Shown: piece by piece, positions 28,385-38,204 of the stretch | Numbering within the stretch: the first letter of the stretch is position 1 | How the letters are laid out: each line of letters opens with the position of its first letter | Source of the DNA: a bacterium EF100-94H03 bin56 | Lineage (GTDB): Bacteria > Pseudomonadota > Alphaproteobacteria > SP197 | DNA length: 64,000 nt | NCBI GenBank assembly: GCA_002238685.1 | Contig: MPMV01000008.1 | Coordinates: forward strand, 1 to 64,000 | Direction: 5' to 3' | The notes under the pieces: generated by a model | The model's database searches: none | What the model was told of the DNA's origin: nothing | The model's input: only the letters and a program-made list of their open reading frames with translations | Program-made: the position numbers and the translations under genes

Positions 28385-30132
28385 CGGGGAAGATAGTGTG
28401 GGTAGTCGGGTATTTCGCCCAACAAGAATCGACACAGCAGTCGGACCTGCACCAGGAGCATGCGCCGCATGCTCAACCGGTAGCCGAAAACCGGATGTGT
28501 CGCCTCCTGGTTGAGCCGGCGTTCGAATGCCTTGATGAATCGCCTGCGCCCGCTCTGCGTCAGGGCTGTCCCTGTTACCCCGGTGACGAAGTCAGTCGCA
28601 CCGATTTCGCCATTGTTGATGGCGCTGACCACGACGCTGTCGGTAATGATCGGCCGGAAGGGCTCCATGAGATCCAGTGCGAGAGAGGGACGACCGTATC
28701 TCGGTGCATGAAAGAACCCCCGGTAGGGATCGAGGCCGACCGATGCAACTGCCACCGTCAGATGGCGTGTCAGCATGGCGTAACCGAAGGAAAGGAGAGC
28801 ATTCACCGGATCACTCGGAGGTCTGCGGTTCCTCTTTTCGAATTGGAATGTGCCTATTTCCGCATCTCTTGGCGGCGGATGAAGCAGGCCGTTGAATGCG
28901 CTGAAATAGGCCGCCGCCGCTGTCCCTTCAACTCCGAGCAATGCCTCGGTTGAGGTGGCATGGGCCGACCTGCGTGACGACATCTTCAAGGTATTGAGAA
29001 GCGTCTGCCGGTCGTCGGCCTCACCCTTCCAGTTCCTGCGGAAGATTGTGCGCTGGTTTGTAATCTTGGCGGCGACCAGCGATCGCGCAAATCTTAGGCA
29101 CGCTGGATCGTCGAAACTCATCCTGTACTGCGCGGTGCGCACCTCGACATTCCGGTGGCCGATGCCGTGAGCCACGCCCCTGAACCAGCCACCGTGGCTA
29201 TGATAGGTCACCGGTATCTCGCGCTCGAACAAGGCGGAAAGCGCCGGCGTGGTGAGATAGATATTGCCGAAAAGTGCAATGTCGGAAACATCGATAAGCC
29301 GTACGCGCTTCTCTCCCTGTTCCTCGTCGATGATCTTGAGGGTTTCTCCATCCTTCGAAATGCGCGCGTGCTGGGACTGAACGATCAGCGGGAGAGCCGT
29401 ATCGCGCGGAACAGCGATCTGCCGTGGCGCAAGGTCGGAACCGAGAAGCATCTGTATCTCATCGGGCAGGCACACGCTCACCAAGGCACAACGCGGGCAC
29501 TTCGGGCTGTCCTTCAACGGTGGTGGGAGACGGTTCTGCGCAACCGTGTTTCTGAGGTCATTGATGGCGCGCCGCGCGGCCGACCGCAATTCCTCGTCCA
29601 GAGTAACCCGCACACGCTCCTTGCTCCCGGCAAAGAATATTATGCCCTCCTCAACGCGATATCCGTGTTCCTCCAGAAGGAGGCCCTGGAGGCAAACCTG
29701 AATTCGCTCTGGTTCATAGGCGCCTCTTGCTACATGCGGGCGCTTGCCGCGCTTGTATTCGATCGGTGTGACGAATCCCTTCCTTGCCTCGGCGATGTCG
29801 AGTTTCGCGACAAGGCCCAGCGTAGCGGATGAAAGAGTGACGGACCTGCTGACAACCGGGGTTTCATCGCTGTCTGCCTCTTCATTCATGGCGTCTGGAG
29901 ATGGTAGAGGTCGGCCAGGCCGGTTAACCCGGGTGTGGGCCCTTTGACCTTCAATCGTTTCGGCAGATTCGGCCCATTCGGATTGGGCCCACATCAGGTA
30001 AGCAAGACGGGGACAGTAGACAAACTCGTTAACCATGCGGGCCGGGACCATCGGAGAGCTCGATGACACCGGCGGTGGTGGAAAATCGAATTCCAGCTGT
30101 ACGGACATTGATTTCGGATTGTTTGTCGTCAT
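28381..30132 (-). CDS. cas4-cas1: Cas4-Cas1 fusion
   Basis: 583 residues, the fusion typical of type I-G. Cas4 part (about 1-225): Cys40 in FVYCPR, nuclease Asp112, Glu125 and Lys127 (IEYKRGK), and the C-terminal cluster Cys212, Cys215, Cys221, giving four iron-sulfur ligands. Cas1 part (about 235-583): Glu402 in LLGVEG, His475 in [10 protein letters not shown] and Glu490 in LDLMEPFRP, the metal-binding residues for integration. Cas4 selects and trims prespacers for a correct PAM; Cas1 integrates them. All key residues are present, so adaptation should work. Confidence 0.96.
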   Translation of the reverse strand: MTTNNPKSMSVQLEFDFPPPPVSSSSPMVPARMVNEFVYCPRLAYLMWAQSEWAESAETIEGQRAHTRVNRPGRPLPSPDAMNEEADSDETPVVSRSVTLSSATLGLVAKLDIAEARKGFVTPIEYKRGKRPHVARGAYEPERIQVCLQGLLLEEHGYRVEEGIIFFAGSKERVRVTLDEELRSAARRAINDLRNTVAQNRLPPPLKDSPKCPRCALVSVCLPDEIQMLLGSDLAPRQIAVPRDTALPLIVQSQHARISKDGETLKIIDEEQGEKRVRLIDVSDIALFGNIYLTTPALSALFEREIPVTYHSHGGWFRGVAHGIGHRNVEVRTAQYRMSFDDPACLRFARSLVAAKITNQRTIFRRNWKGEADDRQTLLNTLKMSSRRSAHATSTEALLGVEGTAAAAYFSAFNGLLHPPPRDAEIGTFQFEKRNRRPPSDPVNALLSFGYAMLTRHLTVAVASVGLDPYRGFFHAPRYGRPSLALDLMEPFRPIITDSVVVSAINNGEIGATDFVTGVTGTALTQSGRRRFIKAFERRLNQEATHPVFGYRLSMRRMLLVQVRLLCRFLLGEIPDYPHYLPR

Positions 30133-30390
30133 GATGATGAAGCCGGAATGTGAATCAGCCTGTCCAGTCCGGAGGGAACCTGTTGATGGCTCGTCACGCC
30201 CTGCGATTCTGGGTCCCGCAGCGCAACATCCAGGTTCCTCATCGATGGTCCACGATGTCGGTCACGGTTGCAAGCTAGCGACACAGCGGGTGGACATCGA
30301 GAGGAGGGGAGGCGGTGCATCCGCCCTTCGTTGACTTTCCAAATGGATGCGACTGGCGATACCATGCCGGGAGCGGGAGGAGTGAAGGTC

Positions 30391-31608
30391 ATGAATGCCA
30401 TCGCGTTTCCGGAAACCGGCGGTGTATGGCAAGCGGTCTCGGATCAGGTGCTGGAGCAGCTTGGGCGGGACACGTCGCGGGCGAGGGGCCTGCCCAATGC
30501 CGCCTTCACGGACAGCCGCTTTCACGCACTCGAGAAGGCCCGCCTGTTTTCGAGGACCTGGTCCTTTGCAGCGCCGGCGAGCACGCTCGCCAATCCCGGC
30601 GACGTCCTGTCGGTGGAGATTGCCGGCCATCCATTGATCCTGGCGCGCGGACACGACCACGAGGTGCGTGCCTTCCACAATGTCTGCCCGCATCGCGGCG
30701 CCAGGCTTGTGACAGAATCCCGGTGCTCAAGGACCGTTCTCACCTGTCCCTACCATGCCTGGTCCTATGGTCTCGACGGCGCCCTCAAGGGGCGTCCCCA
30801 CTACCATGGCCATGGCCGCCACCAGAAGGCCTGCGACATGGCCGATGAGGATGTCCGTCTCTTCGCCATTCCGTGCCGGCAGTGGCATGACTGGGTGTTC
30901 GTCAACATCGACGGCAAGGCCCCCGAGTTCGGCAGCTTCATGGCCCCGGTGGAGGAACACTTCAACGGCTATGACATCGCGCAGTTCCGCCGTTCGGATC
31001 AGACCATGGCCGTGGAGTTCGCCTGCAACTGGAAACTCGCGGTGGAAAACTACTGCGACTTCTACCACGTGTTCTCCGTTCACCCGGCCCTCGACCGAAT
31101 GATGAGTCCGCAAACCCGGCAATCCATGCGCGAGAGTGGTTGCCACCTGCTGAACGGCTATGCCTTCACGGGCGGCGGCAGGGGTATCGCGGTCGACGAC
31201 TCGGGCCCCGGCCTGCCGTCGCAGGAGGGAATCGATACCGACCTGGAATCGAGCACCCGCTATGCCGTGCTGTTTCCGAACTTCGCGGTCAACGTCTATC
31301 CGGGCAGTCTCCAGGCGGTTCTCTTCGAACCGGTAGCCGCCAACCGCACCATCATGCGCATGTGGTTCTATTACGTCGGCGATGCAGCCTGCGCAGCCGA
31401 ACACGCCGAAGCGAGGGATGCCCTCTTCCAGGAATGGGTGGAACTTAACGACGAGGACAAGGACATCTGCCTGCGCCTCCAGGAAGGCCGTGCCTGCGCG
31501 GCCTACGATGGTGGCCGCCTGGCGCCCCACTGGGACCGGGGAACGATCCATTTCCATCGCCAGGTGGCACACGCCATTCGCCGCGAAGGTGCATTCGAAG
31601 GGGCCTGA
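30391..31608 (+). CDS. Rieske-type aromatic-ring/amine hydroxylating oxygenase, alpha subunit
   Basis: 405 residues. The Rieske cluster is CPHRGA (Cys99, His101) and CPYHAW (Cys119, His122); the mononuclear iron site is Glu219-N-x-x-D-x-x-His226-x4-His231 in VENYCDFYHVFSVHP. The spacing and length fit the GbcA/stachydrine/carnitine monooxygenase group that demethylates or cleaves quaternary amines. GGAG eight bases before ATG 30391 sets the start. No reductase partner is next to it. It is divergent from cas4-cas1. Confidence 0.9.
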   Translation: MNAIAFPETGGVWQAVSDQVLEQLGRDTSRARGLPNAAFTDSRFHALEKARLFSRTWSFAAPASTLANPGDVLSVEIAGHPLILARGHDHEVRAFHNVCPHRGARLVTESRCSRTVLTCPYHAWSYGLDGALKGRPHYHGHGRHQKACDMADEDVRLFAIPCRQWHDWVFVNIDGKAPEFGSFMAPVEEHFNGYDIAQFRRSDQTMAVEFACNWKLAVENYCDFYHVFSVHPALDRMMSPQTRQSMRESGCHLLNGYAFTGGGRGIAVDDSGPGLPSQEGIDTDLESSTRYAVLFPNFAVNVYPGSLQAVLFEPVAANRTIMRMWFYYVGDAACAAEHAEARDALFQEWVELNDEDKDICLRLQEGRACAAYDGGRLAPHWDRGTIHFHRQVAHAIRREGAFEGA

Positions 31609-31617
31609 TCCTGCCAC

Positions 31618-31845
31618 TCACTCGGCGGGCTTGACGTCCCCGTCAAGGCCCATCGATTCCGACATGGCAGGGTCGACGATCTCCCTGGTCCGCTGGTTGG
31701 CATGGCCGTAGCCCTCGACCGGGAGCTTGCCGGCCTCGGGCGAATTCCGGCCGTCGACAATGTCGCAGGCCGCTACCTCGTCACCCCCGCCGGAGATAGT
31801 GAGCGACCTTGTGGCGCGCTTCAGAGAATAAGAGCCAGCGTTCAA
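31618..31845 (-). pseudogene. Solute-binding-protein C-terminal remnant
   Basis: The frame ends with EGYGHANQRTREIVDPAM then MGLDGD, which mirrors YGYGHANINTFDLIDPD and KGLDDP near the C-terminus of the PotD-like protein at 14993-16090. Only a tail survives and no start of such a gene is present. It is probably what remains of a second amine ABC importer. Confidence 0.5.
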
Positions 31846-32157
31846 TCATGATGCCTGCCAGGCAGAAAGTGCCACCAGGATCATGGGAACAGCGCTGGCG
31901 GCAGCGGCGAGCAGCAGGGCGAGGGGAATCAGAAATCCTGCCGTGATGGCGGCGCGGCACAGTTCGGTGTCCCGAACCGCGCTGCCCACCAGCTGTCCAT
32001 CCTTGAGGTGAACGCGTATGCCGCAGCGGCAGGCACACATCTAGCAGGTGGCGGCGACGATATCGTCGGCCGTCGCCGGCATGCGGGCGATACGCTGCTC
32101 TATCCGGCGGCCGGTCTCCGCCACGGGTTTCATCGACATGGGCTTGCCTTCAGGCAT
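31846..32157 (-). pseudogene. Molybdopterin-oxidoreductase N-terminal remnant with in-frame TAG
   Basis: The minus strand reads MPEGKPMSMKPVAETGRR ... DIVAATC, a TAG at 32041-32043, then MCACRCGIRVHLKDG. The C-x-x-C-x-x-x-C arrangement just after ATC resembles the iron-sulfur motif at the start of molybdopterin oxidoreductases. After ~20 residues the frame changes into an unrelated hydrophobic stretch and stops. It looks like a truncated, rearranged gene. Confidence 0.45.
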
Positions 32158-32177
32158 GGTGCCGGACGCACCTGTCA

Positions 32178-33857
32178 TTAAGGGTTGGCATGGGCGTGGG
32201 GATAATCCACCGCGACACGTCCCGGGGTGGCCAGCCCTTCGGCAAGGTCATGCCTGATCGCCTCCAGGGAACGGTCGCCGGGCGTGCCGTATCCGCCGCC
32301 ACCGCCGGTATGAACGGCGAGGACATCCCCCTTTTGCAAGGTCATCCCGGCCTTGGAGTTGACCGGTATGACCTCTCCGTCGCGCAGCACGTGGCACGAA
32401 CCGGGGACACCGTCCCCGCCACCAAAGAGCCCCGCCGGGGCGATGCGGAAACGATCGGCATAGATGGCAAAGATGACATCGTCGCGGGTGATCTCGTAGG
32501 CGCGAGTGAATCCCAGTCCGCCCCGGCAGCGGCCGGCGCCCGCGGAGTCGGAAAGCAGCGCGTAGTCGATAACCCGGAAGTAGTCGTATTCCATGTCGAG
32601 AGCCTCGACGGGCGTGTTTGAACAGTTCGACAAGGGGCTGTCGATGGCGTCGCAGCCGTCGGCCTCCGAAGACGCTCCGTAGCCGCCGCCGAAGATCTCC
32701 ACGTACACCCTGTAACCGCTGTCCGTGAGGCGGGAAAGAGCGAAGACGACAGTCGTGTCGAACCCGCAGGCGATCACGCGGTCGGGGGCAGCCGCCGCCA
32801 GGGCCTTCATCACCGCATTGAACACGCGATAGGCCGGTTCCATGCGCGCCCGGACTGGCGCTGGGGGCTTCGGATTGAGCAGGGACCCATAGGGAGCGGT
32901 GATGTTGAAAGGTCTCTTTACCCCTTCGTTGAAGGGGACGTCGGAGCTTGTCAGCACCGACTTGACGCAGGCAAGCGCAGCCGAGACCGTGGAGGAGAAG
33001 GGGCAGTTGAGATTGCGCGCCACCTGGGGCGACGTGCCTTCAAAGGAGATGTCGAGGTGATCGCCCTCCACAGTCACCTGAGCCTTTACGGGCAGCGGCC
33101 GGTCGTCGATCCCGTCGTCATCCACCGCATCCTCTCCCTCGTAGGTGCCGTCGGGGATGGTGGCGATCGATGCCCTGACCCGGCGTTCCGAGTAGTCGAG
33201 CAGTTCCGCCATGGTTTCGATGACGGTCTTTGCGCCGAACTTCGCGGCCAGTTCCCTCAGGCGCAGGCCACCGATGGCGTTGGCTGCAAACTGTGCATTG
33301 AAATCGCCGATCGTGAGCTGGGGCACGCGGATGTTCGCCGCCACGAGGCGCTCGAAACGGCCACCGTTCCAGTCGCGCTCCATGTTGTAGCACGATGGAG
33401 GGATCTGCAGGCCTTCCTGGTAGATGTCCGAGGCATCGGCGTTCAGTCCCGGGGCGCCACCGCCTAGATCGAGATGGTGTGCCACCGAGGCACCGAAGCC
33501 GATAATCCGGCTCTCGAAGAAGATGGGCGAAAAGATGAAGACATCGGGAAGGTGCTGACCGCCGTTGAAGGGATCATTTGTGATGTAGAAATCGCCCGGT
33601 TCGAGGGAATCGACCGGGTGCGTTGCGGCGCAGGGACCGAAGGTCATCTTCATCGGACCGAGTTGCATGGGGATGAGTTCGGCCTGGGCGATGACATTTC
33701 CATCCCGGTCGAGCAGCGCCGCCGAGGCGTCCTGCGCTTCCCTGACGATCGTCGAGTAGGCGCTGCGGATGAGCTTGGCGCCCATTTCCCTCGCCGCCGC
33801 GATGATGCCCTGGCTGATGACCGCATAGTCCACCGGATCGAGTGACACGACTCTCAT
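32178..33857 (-). CDS. Hydantoinase B/oxoprolinase-like subunit, copy 2
   Basis: 559 residues, normal for HyuB. Features include DYAVISQGIIAAAREMG, GDFYITNDPFNGGQHLPD, SVAHHLDLGG, IPPSCYNMERDWNGG and a C-terminal GGGGGYGTPGDR. The family works with HyuA in ATP-dependent opening of hydantoins, 5-oxoproline or N-methylhydantoin, the last of which links to creatinine and sarcosine use. Start ATG 33857 overlaps the stop of the upstream paralogue (ATGA). No HyuA gene is in the window. Confidence 0.85.
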   Translation of the reverse strand: MRVVSLDPVDYAVISQGIIAAAREMGAKLIRSAYSTIVREAQDASAALLDRDGNVIAQAELIPMQLGPMKMTFGPCAATHPVDSLEPGDFYITNDPFNGGQHLPDVFIFSPIFFESRIIGFGASVAHHLDLGGGAPGLNADASDIYQEGLQIPPSCYNMERDWNGGRFERLVAANIRVPQLTIGDFNAQFAANAIGGLRLRELAAKFGAKTVIETMAELLDYSERRVRASIATIPDGTYEGEDAVDDDGIDDRPLPVKAQVTVEGDHLDISFEGTSPQVARNLNCPFSSTVSAALACVKSVLTSSDVPFNEGVKRPFNITAPYGSLLNPKPPAPVRARMEPAYRVFNAVMKALAAAAPDRVIACGFDTTVVFALSRLTDSGYRVYVEIFGGGYGASSEADGCDAIDSPLSNCSNTPVEALDMEYDYFRVIDYALLSDSAGAGRCRGGLGFTRAYEITRDDVIFAIYADRFRIAPAGLFGGGDGVPGSCHVLRDGEVIPVNSKAGMTLQKGDVLAVHTGGGGGYGTPGDRSLEAIRHDLAEGLATPGRVAVDYPHAHANP

Positions 33858-35533
33858 CTCCCTTCCATCGCCGCACCATGCCAGGCGTGATGGCGCCGTG
33901 CACGGTGGATACTGACATAGCCTTCCCCGAGATCGTCGTCGACCATGTCCGGATCCCGTCCATCGGGGGCGCCGTACCCGGCGCCGCCACCGGTGCGTAT
34001 GGTCACGACGTCGCCGACCTCGAGCGGCATCATGTCCTTGCTCGCCACGTCGATGATCCTGCCGTTGCGTTCGACGCGGCACGACGCCCGCGTTCCTTCG
34101 TGGCCTCCGAAGAGACCGGCCGGCGCCAGGCGGAATCTGTCGGCATAGAGCGTCAGTGTGCTGCCTGGTTCGAGGACCTCGTACACCCGGTCGTACCCCA
34201 GACCGCCCCGGTGGCGCCCGGCCCCGCCGCTGTCTGTGCACAAGGCCCAGGCGCGCAGGCGGAAGAAGGAGTAGTCGAGATCCAGGGCCTCGACCGGCGT
34301 GTTGGTGCAGTTGGCCAACGGGCTGCTGAGCGCGCTTTCACCATCGCTGTTCGCCGATGCGCCATAGCCGCCACCGAGAACCTCCGTGACAACCTCGTAG
34401 TGACGGCCGTCGAAGCGCGTCATGGTGAGCGCCGTGGTGGTGTCATAGCCGCAGGCGATGACCCGCTCCGGAACGGCGCCGGCAAGAGCCTTCATGACGG
34501 CATTGAACACCCTGTAGCAGGCTTCCATGCGGGCATGCACCGGCGCCGGCGGCTGCGGATTGAGCAGGCTGGGATAGGGCACGCGGAGAGTCACGGGCTG
34601 TGTCATGCCATGGTTGAAGGGAATATCGGGGCTGGTGAGTGTCGCCTTGATCGCCGCATAGGTGGCCGATGCGGTCGAGGAAAGCGGGCTGTTGAGATTG
34701 CGCGTCACCTGACCCGCCGTTCCGGCAAAGTCCGCCTCGATTTGGTCGCCGTCAATGGTGATGGCCACGCGCACGGGCAGTGGCTCGTCATGGATGCCGT
34801 CGTCATCGACCGCGTCTTCCCCGTGCCACGTGCCGTCGGGAAGGGCCGCGATCTCCCTTCTCATGCGCCGCTCGGAATAGGCGATGAGCTCCTTCATCGC
34901 TTCGCCGAGCCGGTCCGTTCCGTACCTGGTGGCCAGGTCGATGAGGCGTTCGGCTCCCAGGGCGTTTGCGGCGAACTGGGCATTGAAATCACCGATGGTG
35001 AGCCGGGGCACGCGGATGTTGGCGGCCACAAGGCGCTGCAGCGGTCCGCCATGCCAGTGGCGCTGCAGATTCCAGCACGAAGGCGGGAGGCGCAGGCCTT
35101 CCTGGTAGATATCGGTGGCATTCGCCACGATTCCCGCTGCCGCACCACCCATTTCGAGATGATGGGCCACCGATGCGGCAAAACCGATGAGACGCCCGGA
35201 GAAGAAGACGGGTGAGAAGATGTAGACGTCGGGCAGATGCTGACCGCCTTCGTAGGGGTCGTTCGACAGGTAGAAATCGCCTTCGCGGAGATCTTCGGGC
35301 GGATGGTGCCTGACGCAGGCCTCGAGTGTTGCCGCCATCGAGCCGAGGTGCATGGGAATCATTTCGGCCTGGGCGACGATCCGTCCCCCCGGGTCGAGCA
35401 GCGCGGCGGAGGCATCGGCCGCCTCGCGGACGACCGTGGAAAAGGCCGAGCGCACGAGCTTCGAGCCCATTTCGCGTGCCGCCGCGATGATGCCCTGGCT
35501 GATGACCGCCTGATCAATGACATCGAGTGTCAA
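33854..35533 (-). CDS. Hydantoinase B/oxoprolinase-like subunit, copy 1
   Basis: 559 residues, exactly the length of the gene downstream and clearly its paralogue: same opening (QAVISQGIIAAAREMG), LSNDPYEGGQHLPD, VAHHLEMGG, LPPSCWNLQRHWHGG and GGGAGYGAPDGR. First gene of a two-gene minus-strand unit, divergent from the flavoprotein gene at 35711. The two copies may form a heteromer or act on different substrates; sequence alone does not tell. Confidence 0.87.
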   Translation of the reverse strand: MTLDVIDQAVISQGIIAAAREMGSKLVRSAFSTVVREAADASAALLDPGGRIVAQAEMIPMHLGSMAATLEACVRHHPPEDLREGDFYLSNDPYEGGQHLPDVYIFSPVFFSGRLIGFAASVAHHLEMGGAAAGIVANATDIYQEGLRLPPSCWNLQRHWHGGPLQRLVAANIRVPRLTIGDFNAQFAANALGAERLIDLATRYGTDRLGEAMKELIAYSERRMRREIAALPDGTWHGEDAVDDDGIHDEPLPVRVAITIDGDQIEADFAGTAGQVTRNLNSPLSSTASATYAAIKATLTSPDIPFNHGMTQPVTLRVPYPSLLNPQPPAPVHARMEACYRVFNAVMKALAGAVPERVIACGYDTTTALTMTRFDGRHYEVVTEVLGGGYGASANSDGESALSSPLANCTNTPVEALDLDYSFFRLRAWALCTDSGGAGRHRGGLGYDRVYEVLEPGSTLTLYADRFRLAPAGLFGGHEGTRASCRVERNGRIIDVASKDMMPLEVGDVVTIRTGGGAGYGAPDGRDPDMVDDDLGEGYVSIHRARRHHAWHGAAMEGR

Positions 35534-35710
35534 GGAAACGCCTCCGATTTGCTGCGCACCCTACCATGATCGCATCCGGACGCCTCAAGCGGCGGAGACC
35601 GGTGCGGACCCGCCCTTGTTTTCCGGGAGCGTTTCCACCTGCTATCGTGGAATGTGACGGGGCGTACATTCTCACTTCGCCAGCGCCATCGGCGTACCAG
35701 GGAGGGTTCC

Positions 35711-36973
35711 ATGGGTGATCGCGGCCATGTGACGGTCATCGGCGCCGGTGTTGTCGGCGTGGCAACGGCTCTTTGCCTTGTCCGCGACGGGTTCGATGTG
35801 ACGGTGATCGATCGCGACGGACCCGGCGAGAACTGTTCTTTCGGCAATGCAGGCATGATCTGCGATGCAACGTCGGCAGTGCCGCTGCCGTCATCACAGG
35901 TTGTCCGGGGGCTGCCCCGGATGCTGATGGATCGCAAGAGCAGCCTTCACATCCGCTGGAGCTACCTGCCGGCACTGATGCCCTGGCTCCTCGTGTTCAT
36001 GAAAAGCGCCCGGGCCAGGGAGCGGCTTCACAATGCCCGTGCTTTTCATGCCCTGCTCGACGGCGCCGTGGCATCCTGGGATCGGCTTGTTGACGGAACG
36101 CAAGGAGCGGCGCTGATCCGCAAGCGTGGACTCGCCATCGTTTACGAAACGGAACGCGGATTTGCCTCGGCGGCCGCGGAGCGCGCCATCCTGCGTCAGC
36201 TCGGCGCCGAATTCAGCGAACTCAGCGGTGCCGAAGTGCGCCAGAGCGAGCCCCGCCTCTCCGACGCCGTGACAGCCGCAACCTTCCTTCCCAGGGTCAA
36301 CCACACGGTCAATCCCTATCGGCTCACCCGGGCGATTGCCGACGGCGTGTTTGCCGCCGGAGGTGTGGTCGAGACAGCGACGGTGACAGGTATCGAGGTA
36401 AGCGACGGCCGCGTGCGGACACTGCGGACCACTGCGGGAGACAGGAAGGTGGACCGTCTGGTGGTGTCTGCAGGGGCGTGGTCGGGACGACTTGCAAAGA
36501 TGCTTGGCATCCGTGTCCTGCTCGATACCGAGCGGGGATACCATACCGTTTTCCACGGCACCGACAGCGGCCTGCGCCTGCCGCTCATTCATGGTGAAAA
36601 GGGTTTTGGCGTGAACCAGATGGACGAGGGGCTTCGCCTTGCCGGCAGTGTCGAGATGGCCGGTATCGATGCCCCCGCCGATTATGCTCGCGCCGACATG
36701 CTGGTCGAAAGGGGGCGCGGTCTCCTGCGCAACTTCGATCCTGAGCCTTCGGCGAAGATCACCCGATGGATGGGTCGCAGGCCGACCCTGCCCGATTACC
36801 TTCCCGCGCTTGGCAAGGTCGCCGGACTGGTGAACACATGGTTCAATTTCGGGCACCAGCACCTCGGCCTGACTCTCGCGGCGCGCAGTGGCGAGGTTAT
36901 GGCGAACCTCGTGGCGGGCCGTGATCCCGGCCTTGACCTCGGCGCATTCAGGCCGGATCGTTTCCACAGGTGA
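35711..36973 (+). CDS. FAD-dependent D-amino-acid-dehydrogenase-like protein
   Basis: 420 residues. VTVIGAGVVGVATALCLVRD near the N-terminus is the FAD-binding motif, followed by ENCSFGNAGMICD, typical of DadA-like enzymes, and the C-terminal FNFGHQHLGLTLAARSGE is the usual FAD-closing segment. GGAGG ten bases before ATG 35711 fixes the start. Expected role is oxidation of a D-amino acid or related imino compound, passing electrons to the membrane. Divergent from the hydantoinase pair, so both may serve one pathway. Substrate not known. Confidence 0.85.
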   Translation: MGDRGHVTVIGAGVVGVATALCLVRDGFDVTVIDRDGPGENCSFGNAGMICDATSAVPLPSSQVVRGLPRMLMDRKSSLHIRWSYLPALMPWLLVFMKSARARERLHNARAFHALLDGAVASWDRLVDGTQGAALIRKRGLAIVYETERGFASAAAERAILRQLGAEFSELSGAEVRQSEPRLSDAVTAATFLPRVNHTVNPYRLTRAIADGVFAAGGVVETATVTGIEVSDGRVRTLRTTAGDRKVDRLVVSAGAWSGRLAKMLGIRVLLDTERGYHTVFHGTDSGLRLPLIHGEKGFGVNQMDEGLRLAGSVEMAGIDAPADYARADMLVERGRGLLRNFDPEPSAKITRWMGRRPTLPDYLPALGKVAGLVNTWFNFGHQHLGLTLAARSGEVMANLVAGRDPGLDLGAFRPDRFHR

Positions 36974-36992
36974 TGTGAGGGGGTGGGGTGTC

Positions 36993-37493
36993 ATGAGTCG
37001 CGCCTTTGTCCGGGAGCCGGACGCCGACAGCGTCGTCGACGTCCTGCCCGAACTCCCCCAGGAGCCGATCCCCAACTATGTCACGCCGGAAGGCATGGCC
37101 ATGCTCGAGGACTGGCTTGGCCGGCTGCGCCGGGAACGCGATTTGCTGGGGGCTGACCAGACCAGCATGGTCGGGCGCAACCAGCTGGCCCATGTCAGGC
37201 GCGATCTTCGCTACGTGGAGGGACGGATCGACCATGCGGTGGTGGTGGATCCGGCCGGACAACCCGCCGGCAAGGTGGCGTTCGGCGCCCGGGTCGACGT
37301 GCTGGACGAAGACGGCATACATCACACCTGGCGTATCGTCGGCGAGAACCAGGCCGACATCGACAAGGGCATGGTGAGCTGGGTCTCACCCCTGGCCCGC
37401 GCGCTCATCGGCGCGGAAGTGGGCGACGCTGTCACCTGGCGGCGCCCGGCAGGCGACCTCGAACTCGAGATCACCGCCATCAGCTACGTGTAG
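36993..37493 (+). CDS. GreA/GreB-family transcript-cleavage factor
   Basis: 166 residues. The N-terminal coiled coil (TPEGMAMLEDWLGRLRRERD ... RDLRYVEGRI) and the C-terminal FKBP-like part (VAFGARVDVLDEDG, SWVSPLARALIGAEVGD, ELEITAISY) are the Gre layout. Gre factors rescue stalled RNA polymerase. The coiled-coil tip has LLGADQTSMVGRNQLAH, without the usual acidic pair at the tip, so cleavage activity is uncertain. It starts 19 bases after the flavoprotein gene. Probably an extra copy rather than the housekeeping GreA. Confidence 0.82.
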   Translation: MSRAFVREPDADSVVDVLPELPQEPIPNYVTPEGMAMLEDWLGRLRRERDLLGADQTSMVGRNQLAHVRRDLRYVEGRIDHAVVVDPAGQPAGKVAFGARVDVLDEDGIHHTWRIVGENQADIDKGMVSWVSPLARALIGAEVGDAVTWRRPAGDLELEITAISYV

Positions 37494-37900
37494 CAAACTT
37501 GTAGTTACCAAAACGCCAAGCACTGCTACAGCAAGACATTGGATGGTCTCTCGATTCCCGCTTATCTTACCGAGCGTTAGCTGAAAGTCAAACCACGTAT
37601 ACATTTTCTAGACGACCATATAAGCGCGAGAGTTTCTCGACTGATTATGGCATCCGGGGATATGCCGGGTTCATCGAAGGCTGCGAGGACCGGCATGACT
37701 GGCACGTTGGACTGACAATCGGCTCTGGACATGACATGAACGGACTTTCCACGAGCTCGTGGCCGGTCACTCCCATACAACTTGGTGACATTGGGCTTTC
37801 ATGGGGGTATATTCCAATTCACGCACCGATAATTGTCCCTTTACATGGACCCATCGGGACTGTTTCGCACACCATTCACTCACGATGAAGGAGATTTCTC
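37494..37900. other. Intergenic region, candidate origin of transfer
   Basis: No gene is visible in 407 bases. It contains the perfect palindrome CCACGAGCTCGTGG at 37749-37762, CGAGA-GTT-TCTCG at 37627-37639 and GGCAT...ATGCC arms at 37649-37666. It lies directly upstream of the MobC-like triad and relaxase, where oriT and relaxosome binding sites are usual. AGGAGA precedes the first triad gene. A nick site cannot be named. Confidence 0.4.
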
Positions 37901-38200
37901 ATGGCTGGAAGACCGAAGGGCGAGAAGCGCAGGGCGCGTTGCGTGATGGCAACCGACAGCGAATGGCAACGTATCGGCGAGCGCGCCGCAGCAGACGGCC
38001 TGTCGATCTCGGACCATGTCGTGCGGAGTCTCCTGGTGCCGCTATCATGGTACGCCGTGCAGCACAGGGTGGCGCGCGCCGTGCTGGTGCTGGAGCGCAT
38101 CGAGAAGATGCGTTTCGACGAGGCCGACATGGGCACGACATGGGAAGAGATCGACACCGAGGTCAAGGAATGGCTCGACAGTCAGGGGCTGCGGGGATGA
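37901..38200 (+). CDS. MobC-like relaxosome accessory protein A, copy 2
   Basis: 99 residues: MAGRPKGEKRRA, MATDSEWQRIGERAAADG, ISDHVVRSLL and one VLVLERIEKMR helix. Homologous to 7907-8431 but without the duplicated tail. The N-terminus looks like a ribbon-helix-helix DNA-binding unit. AAGGAG lies upstream of the ATG. First gene of the second triad, reading toward the relaxase. Expected to bind oriT DNA. Confidence 0.65.
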   Translation: MAGRPKGEKRRARCVMATDSEWQRIGERAAADGLSISDHVVRSLLVPLSWYAVQHRVARAVLVLERIEKMRFDEADMGTTWEEIDTEVKEWLDSQGLRG

Positions 38201-38204
38201 CGCC

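Noticed and set aside
32041..32043. TAG in the cysteine motif as a pyrrolysine or readthrough site
   Set aside because: The frame degenerates ~20 residues later and no Pyl machinery is visible; a pseudogene is simpler.
33842..35215. 457-codon plus-strand frame
   Set aside because: Antisense to the first hydantoinase B gene; no motif.
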